Assembly: GCF_041438805.1 (NCBI RefSeq)
Contig: NZ_CP109190.1
Span: 1,798,001 to 1,862,000 of the forward strand
Direction of reading: 5' to 3'
Source of the DNA: Streptomyces sp. NBC_01707
GTDB taxonomy: Bacteria > Actinomycetota > Actinomycetes > Streptomycetales > Streptomycetaceae
Length of the DNA stretch: 64,000 nt
Made by a program: the position numbers and the translations under genes. Every line of letters starts with the position of its first letter. Position 1 is the stretch's first letter. A model generated the notes under the pieces. It made no database searches, had not been told where the DNA came from, and saw only the letters and a program-made list of their open reading frames with translations. Positions 60,327-64,000 of this stretch are shown here, piece after piece.

Positions 60327-62708
60327 TCAGCCCAGGGCGGGCGGAGCGTCCGCGGGCGAGGTGCCCCACGCCGAGGGCGCGCCGCCCACGGTGAAGGCGA
60401 GCGACCGCGCCGAGCGGATGTCCTCGGTGGTGAGATACGTGCGCGACTGCGCCGCGCCGTCGATGCTCGCCGACTGGATGTAGCGGTCGGTGTCCGACGT
60501 CCCGGGCGCGCTCACCGTGAACGACCCGTGCGGGTAGTAGCGGCGGTCGAGCGTGAGATCGACACGCTCGAACGCGGGCGTGGACAGACCCCAGGTGTCG
60601 GTGCCGGGCTGGACCGGGAAGACGCCGATGGAGGAGAGCACCATCCAGGCGGACATCGTGCCGAGGTCGTCGTTGCCCGTCATGCCCGTCGGGGCGTCGG
60701 TGAAGAGGGTCAGAGCCGCATGGACCACGTCGGTGGTCTTCCACGGCTGCCCGGTGGAGAGATAGGTGTACGGGGCGATGAGGTCGGGCTCGTTCTGCGG
60801 GTTGTACTTGTCGGCGTTGTAGTACGCGTACGGGCCGTTGACCCAGACCTCACGGGCGGTCTTCGCCGGATCGGCGAGCAGTTTGTCGTACGCGAAGAAG
60901 GAGTCGAGCCGCTGGTTGGCGGCATCCTTCCCGCCGATCAGGCCGACCATGCCGGGCAGGTCCTGCGGCACGAGCCACTGGTACTGCCAGGACGTGCCCT
61001 CGTGGAAGCCCTCACTCTGCGCCGGGTCGGCGGGGCCGGTGAAGGCTCCTGAGGCGTCGCGGGCGCGGAAGAAGCCGGTCGAGGGGTCGAAGATCTTCCG
61101 GTAGTTCTGGGCGCGGTCCTCGTACCGCTTCGCGTCGGCGTCGTGGCCGAGGTCGCGGGCCATCTCGCCCAGCATCGCGTCGGAGAGGGCGTACTCCAGG
61201 GTGGCGGAGGCACCGTGGTCGAAGTCGGAGTCACCGGGCTTGGCGTGCGGACGGTCCTTGATGTACGGGGCGAACCCGTCCTTCAGATACTGCACGTTGG
61301 CTTCGCGGCCGACGGGCGCGGCGTCGGTGGGCGGGACGCCGTCGGCGTTCTTCTTCAGGGCGCGGTACGCCTCTTCCTCATGTCCCTTCAGCAGCCCCTG
61401 CTGGTAGGCGTTGGTGAGGAACGGCGTGACGGGGTCGCCGGTCATGATGTTCGTCTCGACGGTGCCGTAGCCCCACTTGGGCAGCCAGCCGCTCTCGGCG
61501 TCGATCCGCAGGACCGAGATCGCCATGTCACGGGACTCGCGCGGGGCGAGCAGCGAGAGGAGCTGGGCCTGGGTGCGGTAGGTGTCCCAGAGGGACCAGT
61601 TCTGGTAGTAGGTGAAAACCCCGTCGGCAGCAACAGCGCGGTGGGTCTTCTGGTCCCAGCCGGTGTAGCGGCCGTCGACGTCGCTGCCGACGTTGGGGGC
61701 GAGGAAGGAACGGTAGAGCGACGAGTAGAAGGTGCGGCGCAGCTCGTCGCTGCCGCCCTGGGCCTTCACGTCGTCGAGCCGGTCCTCCCAGGACCGCTGT
61801 GCGGCGCGCTCGACGCGGTCGAAGCTGCGGCCGCCCTCGGCGCGGAGGTTGAGTGCGGCGCCCTTGGCGTCGACGTAACTCAGGGCCGTGGTGGCCTCGA
61901 CGGTGCGGTCGTTGCGGGTGTCGAAGCGCAGCCAGGCGCCGTTGCGCTCGCCGGCCGCCGAGGACACCTTCGATCCCTCGGCGACGGTGTCACCGTTCCA
62001 GGTGCCGGAGGTGGTGAAGGGCCGGTCGAAGTGGGTGATCGTGTACACGGTGTACGGCTTGGTGTCCTGGCAGAAGCCGCTGCCGGTGATCGCGGTCCGG
62101 ACGGTCCGGTTGTCGAGGATCTCCACCTTCGAGGACAGCGTCCGGTGCAGCGACTGGCCCGCGTTGAGCAGGACGTTGGCCTTGTCGGTGGCGGGGAAGG
62201 TGTAGCGCTGGACGCCGGTGCGCCTGGTCGCGGTGAGTTCGGCGTCGATCCCGGTCCGCAGCCCGACCTTGTAGTAGCCGGGGCTCGCCTTCTCGTCGTC
62301 GTGGCTGAACTCCGCCGCGTACTTGGCGTAGTCGGTCTGTGTGATGTCACCGGTGGTGGGCAGCGTCGGCAGGTCGCCGCCGAGTCCGCAGCCGACACCG
62401 GAGAGATGTACGGCGGAGAAGCCGCGTATGTGGTTCTCGGCGTAGTCGTAGCCGGTGTTGTGGCCGGTGTCCGGGGAGAGCTGCACCATGCCGAACGGCA
62501 CGGACGCGCCCGGGTAGGTGTTGCCCTCGTTCTGGGTGCCGATGAACGGGTTGACCAGATCGGTCAGTTGCCCTTCGGCGCGGGGCGCGGCCTGGGCCGT
62601 GGCCCCGGTGGTGAGGACACCGCCGAGGAGCGCGACGACGGCGAGTGCCGCCGCCGGGCCGCGGAGTCTCGGCCGTGGGGTCCGGTGCATCCGTGGGATC
62701 CGGTGCAT
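60327..62708 (-). CDS. Secreted GH92 alpha-mannosidase
   Basis: A 793-residue secreted enzyme: signal peptide (about 1-40, ending AQAAP), then the GH92 architecture, LVNPFIGTQNEGNTYPGASVPFGMVQLSPDTG at the mature N-terminus, HLSGVGCGLGGDLPTLP, a catalytic (alpha/alpha)6 domain with FYSSLYRSFLAPN, WSLWDTYRTQAQLL and the late GMTGNDDLGTMSAWMVLSSIGVFPVQPG motif. GH92 enzymes are calcium-dependent exo-mannosidases acting on N-glycans or mannans. AAGGAGGAG precedes the ATG at 62708. A LacI-type palindrome lies in the leader. The GH2 gene upstream has its own terminator. Confidence 0.93.
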   Translation of the reverse strand: MHRIPRMHRTPRPRLRGPAAALAVVALLGGVLTTGATAQAAPRAEGQLTDLVNPFIGTQNEGNTYPGASVPFGMVQLSPDTGHNTGYDYAENHIRGFSAVHLSGVGCGLGGDLPTLPTTGDITQTDYAKYAAEFSHDDEKASPGYYKVGLRTGIDAELTATRRTGVQRYTFPATDKANVLLNAGQSLHRTLSSKVEILDNRTVRTAITGSGFCQDTKPYTVYTITHFDRPFTTSGTWNGDTVAEGSKVSSAAGERNGAWLRFDTRNDRTVEATTALSYVDAKGAALNLRAEGGRSFDRVERAAQRSWEDRLDDVKAQGGSDELRRTFYSSLYRSFLAPNVGSDVDGRYTGWDQKTHRAVAADGVFTYYQNWSLWDTYRTQAQLLSLLAPRESRDMAISVLRIDAESGWLPKWGYGTVETNIMTGDPVTPFLTNAYQQGLLKGHEEEAYRALKKNADGVPPTDAAPVGREANVQYLKDGFAPYIKDRPHAKPGDSDFDHGASATLEYALSDAMLGEMARDLGHDADAKRYEDRAQNYRKIFDPSTGFFRARDASGAFTGPADPAQSEGFHEGTSWQYQWLVPQDLPGMVGLIGGKDAANQRLDSFFAYDKLLADPAKTAREVWVNGPYAYYNADKYNPQNEPDLIAPYTYLSTGQPWKTTDVVHAALTLFTDAPTGMTGNDDLGTMSAWMVLSSIGVFPVQPGTDTWGLSTPAFERVDLTLDRRYYPHGSFTVSAPGTSDTDRYIQSASIDGAAQSRTYLTTEDIRSARSLAFTVGGAPSAWGTSPADAPPALG

Positions 62709-62725
62709 GGGGGTACTCCTCCTTG

Positions 62726-62777
62726 GACAACGTTGTCAGAGCGCGATCATTCTTGGTTTCCCGGTTATCCGCGTCAA
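62726..62777 (-). promoter_or_regulatory. GH92 promoter with LacI-type operator
   Basis: Minus strand: -35 TTGACG (62772-62777), 17-bp spacer, -10 AAGAAT (62749-62754). GACAACGTTGTC (62726-62737), a perfect 12-bp palindrome with a central CG as LacI-family operators have, sits at about +6 to +17 and would block elongation. It lies directly before the ribosome binding site. Confidence 0.65.
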
Positions 62778-62793
62778 GGGTTCGGACGCGAAC

Positions 62794-62828
62794 GCTCCGG
62801 TCCGCCCCGGGCAGGGGCGGACCGGAGC
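62794..62828 (-). terminator. Terminator behind the GH2 gene
   Basis: GCTCCGGTCCGCCCC (62794-62808) and GGGGCGGACCGGAGC (62814-62828) form a perfect 15-bp stem around GGGCA, 12 bp beyond the GH2 stop and before the GH92 promoter. Confidence 0.88.
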
Positions 62829-62839
62829 ACTGCCACGGG

Positions 62840-64000
62840 TCAGGCGGTGGGGCATCCCGCCACGACCGGGTCGGACGCGTCGCGGACGAGCGCGTCCTGC
62901 GCCGCCTTGATCCGCTTCACGTCGGGTTTGACGATCCGTCGGTCATAGGTGAGCAGGCCGTTCAACTCGCCCTCCACGTCGGAGATCTGCGTGTAGACAG
63001 CTCCGTTGCTTCCCTTGCAGGCGAGCGCCCGCACCTCGTCGAGCTTGGCGATGTAGTCATCGGTGTAGGTCGACTGGTCGACCGCGATGTACGACTGCTG
63101 CACGGCCCAGGCGTGGCCCGGCACCGCCAGGCCGAGTCCGCCGTACTCGCCGCTGACCAGGGCGCGTCGCCCGTCCGGCGCCGGCAGGGCCGGGCTCGGA
63201 TAGCCGTGCTCGTCGATGATGTCCCCGGTGCCTCCGTCGACGCCGAGGTTGATGCCCGACATGCTGTTGACGAGCCGGGTCGGGTCCCAGGACTTCGCCT
63301 GGTCGGCGATGCGGGCCTCGTCGTACTGGCCCCAGCCCTCGTTGAACGTGACCCACATGACGACCGACGGGTGGTTGTAGTGCTCGTCGATCATCTCCTT
63401 CATCTCGTGCTCGTACTCCGTGCGGGCGGCGGCGGACGGGTTGACGGTGTTCATCGCGGGCATGTCCTGCCAGACCAGCAGGCCCAGCTTGTCCGCCCAG
63501 TAGAACCAGCGGTCGGGCTCCACCTTGATGTGCTTGCGCACGGAGTTGAACCCCATGGCCTTGTGCATCTTCAGGTCGGACGCGAGTGCCTCGTCGGTAG
63601 GGGCGGTGTGCAGCCCGTCGGGCCAGAAGCCCTGGTCGAGAGTAGCCATCATGAAGACCGGCTTGCCGTTGAGCACGGTGCGCGGGGTGCCGTTCACCTT
63701 CTCCACGGCGATCGACCGCATCCCGAAGTAACTGCCGACGCGGTCGGAGCCGACGGAGACCTCCAACCGGTAGAGATGCGGGTCGTTCGCGGACCACAGG
63801 TGCGGGTGCGGAACTCGCAGGTCCAGCGTCGAACCGGTGCGGCCGGTCACCGTGCCGACCTTGCGCTTCCCGTCGTACGCGGTCGCCGTGACCGGCACCC
63901 CGCCACGTACCCCCTGCACCTCGACGGCGACCTTCTCGCCCTGGACGTCGGGGGTGAGCTTCAGTGAGTCGACGTGGTCGGTGGCGACCGGCTCCATCCA
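62840..64000 (-). CDS. GH2 family glycoside hydrolase, C-terminal part (cut by window edge)
   Basis: The last 386 residues of a GH2 enzyme; the N-terminus lies beyond the window. Visible parts are the immunoglobulin-like domain (LDLRVPHPHLWSANDPHLYRLEV) and the TIM barrel: LNGKPVFMMATLDQGFWPDG, DLKMHKAMGFNSVRKHIKVEPDRWFYWADKLGLLVWQDMP, the acid/base Glu in MWVTFNEGWGQYD and the nucleophile Glu in LVSGEYGGLG. GH2 covers beta-galactosidases, beta-mannosidases, beta-glucuronidases and others, and the fragment does not decide. Neighbouring GH92 makes a mannose-containing glycan target plausible. Confidence 0.9.
   Translation of the reverse strand, partial: WMEPVATDHVDSLKLTPDVQGEKVAVEVQGVRGGVPVTATAYDGKRKVGTVTGRTGSTLDLRVPHPHLWSANDPHLYRLEVSVGSDRVGSYFGMRSIAVEKVNGTPRTVLNGKPVFMMATLDQGFWPDGLHTAPTDEALASDLKMHKAMGFNSVRKHIKVEPDRWFYWADKLGLLVWQDMPAMNTVNPSAAARTEYEHEMKEMIDEHYNHPSVVMWVTFNEGWGQYDEARIADQAKSWDPTRLVNSMSGINLGVDGGTGDIIDEHGYPSPALPAPDGRRALVSGEYGGLGLAVPGHAWAVQQSYIAVDQSTYTDDYIAKLDEVRALACKGSNGAVYTQISDVEGELNGLLTYDRRIVKPDVKRIKAAQDALVRDASDPVVAGCPTA

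Overview
The window is a 64-kb piece of a Streptomyces (or very close actinomycete) chromosome. The base composition is very high in G+C with strong third-position bias, and the gene families are characteristic: ergothioneine operon egtABCD, MsiK-type sugar ABC importers without their own ATPase, an SCO0930-type lipoprotein, DUF574-type SAM methyltransferase, SigB/F-type sigma factors with RsbU/RsbW-like partners, and DasR-type boxes. From memory, the order egt - sdhCAB - PAS/GGDEF/EAL protein - SCO0930-like lipoprotein resembles the SCO09xx stretch of the left half of the S. coelicolor chromosome. No tRNA, rRNA, insertion sequence, prophage or CRISPR array was seen. I found about 52 protein genes; two are cut by the window ends.

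Layout. 0-4 kb: end of a LacI regulator, a mini-NfeD plus flotillin pair, an orphan PemK/MazF toxin and a bacterial-type poly(ADP-ribose) glycohydrolase. 4-8.5 kb: translationally coupled egtABCD. 8.4-10.2 kb: an olsB-olsA-like acyltransferase pair whose 3' end overlaps egtD. 10.4-15.4 kb: a lone sugar-binding lipoprotein with two DasR-like boxes in its promoter, dodecin, a HAD phosphatase and a class II UvrA. 15.6-19.1 kb: sdhCAB with a divergent LysR gene. 20-28 kb: signalling and envelope genes (PAS-GGDEF-EAL, methyltransferase, lipoprotein, proline-rich protein, DUF4239), then a secreted protein beside a class F sortase that has lost its catalytic residues, and a universal stress protein. 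28-36 kb: a sugar ABC importer, a ROK regulator and a large DUF6067/GH123-like hydrolase. 36-42 kb: an ECF sigma factor facing a truncated anti-sigma gene, a LytS/LytTR two-component system around a solute:sodium symporter, and an orphan anti-sigma. 42-47 kb: a DNA glycosylase, a three-gene L-fucose/rhamnose catabolic operon and a wax ester synthase/DGAT. 47-56.5 kb: an RsbU-type phosphatase, a GH18 chitinase with DasR boxes, a lone cNMP-binding domain, an operon (YndJ-like, DUF1990, lipase maturation factor) under a doubly palindromic promoter, and a secreted GH29 fucosidase. 56.7-60.3 kb: a 57-aa peptide gene, an atypical SDR, a SigB/F-type sigma factor and an RsbW-like ATPase. 60.3-64 kb: GH92 mannosidase and GH2 hydrolase.

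Taken together, the region mixes redox and stress physiology (ergothioneine, succinate dehydrogenase, sigma-factor networks, c-di-GMP) with uptake and dismantling of complex glycans (GH18, GH29, GH92, GH2, DUF6067, two solute-binding lipoproteins, fucose catabolism). The observations most worth following are the catalytically dead sortase next to its secreted partner (25.9-27.3 kb), the unrecognised 57-residue peptide gene with its own strong ribosome binding site and terminator (56.7 kb), the SDR that lacks the catalytic tyrosine, the tail-to-tail overlapping sigma/truncated anti-sigma pair, and several promoters with embedded palindromes.
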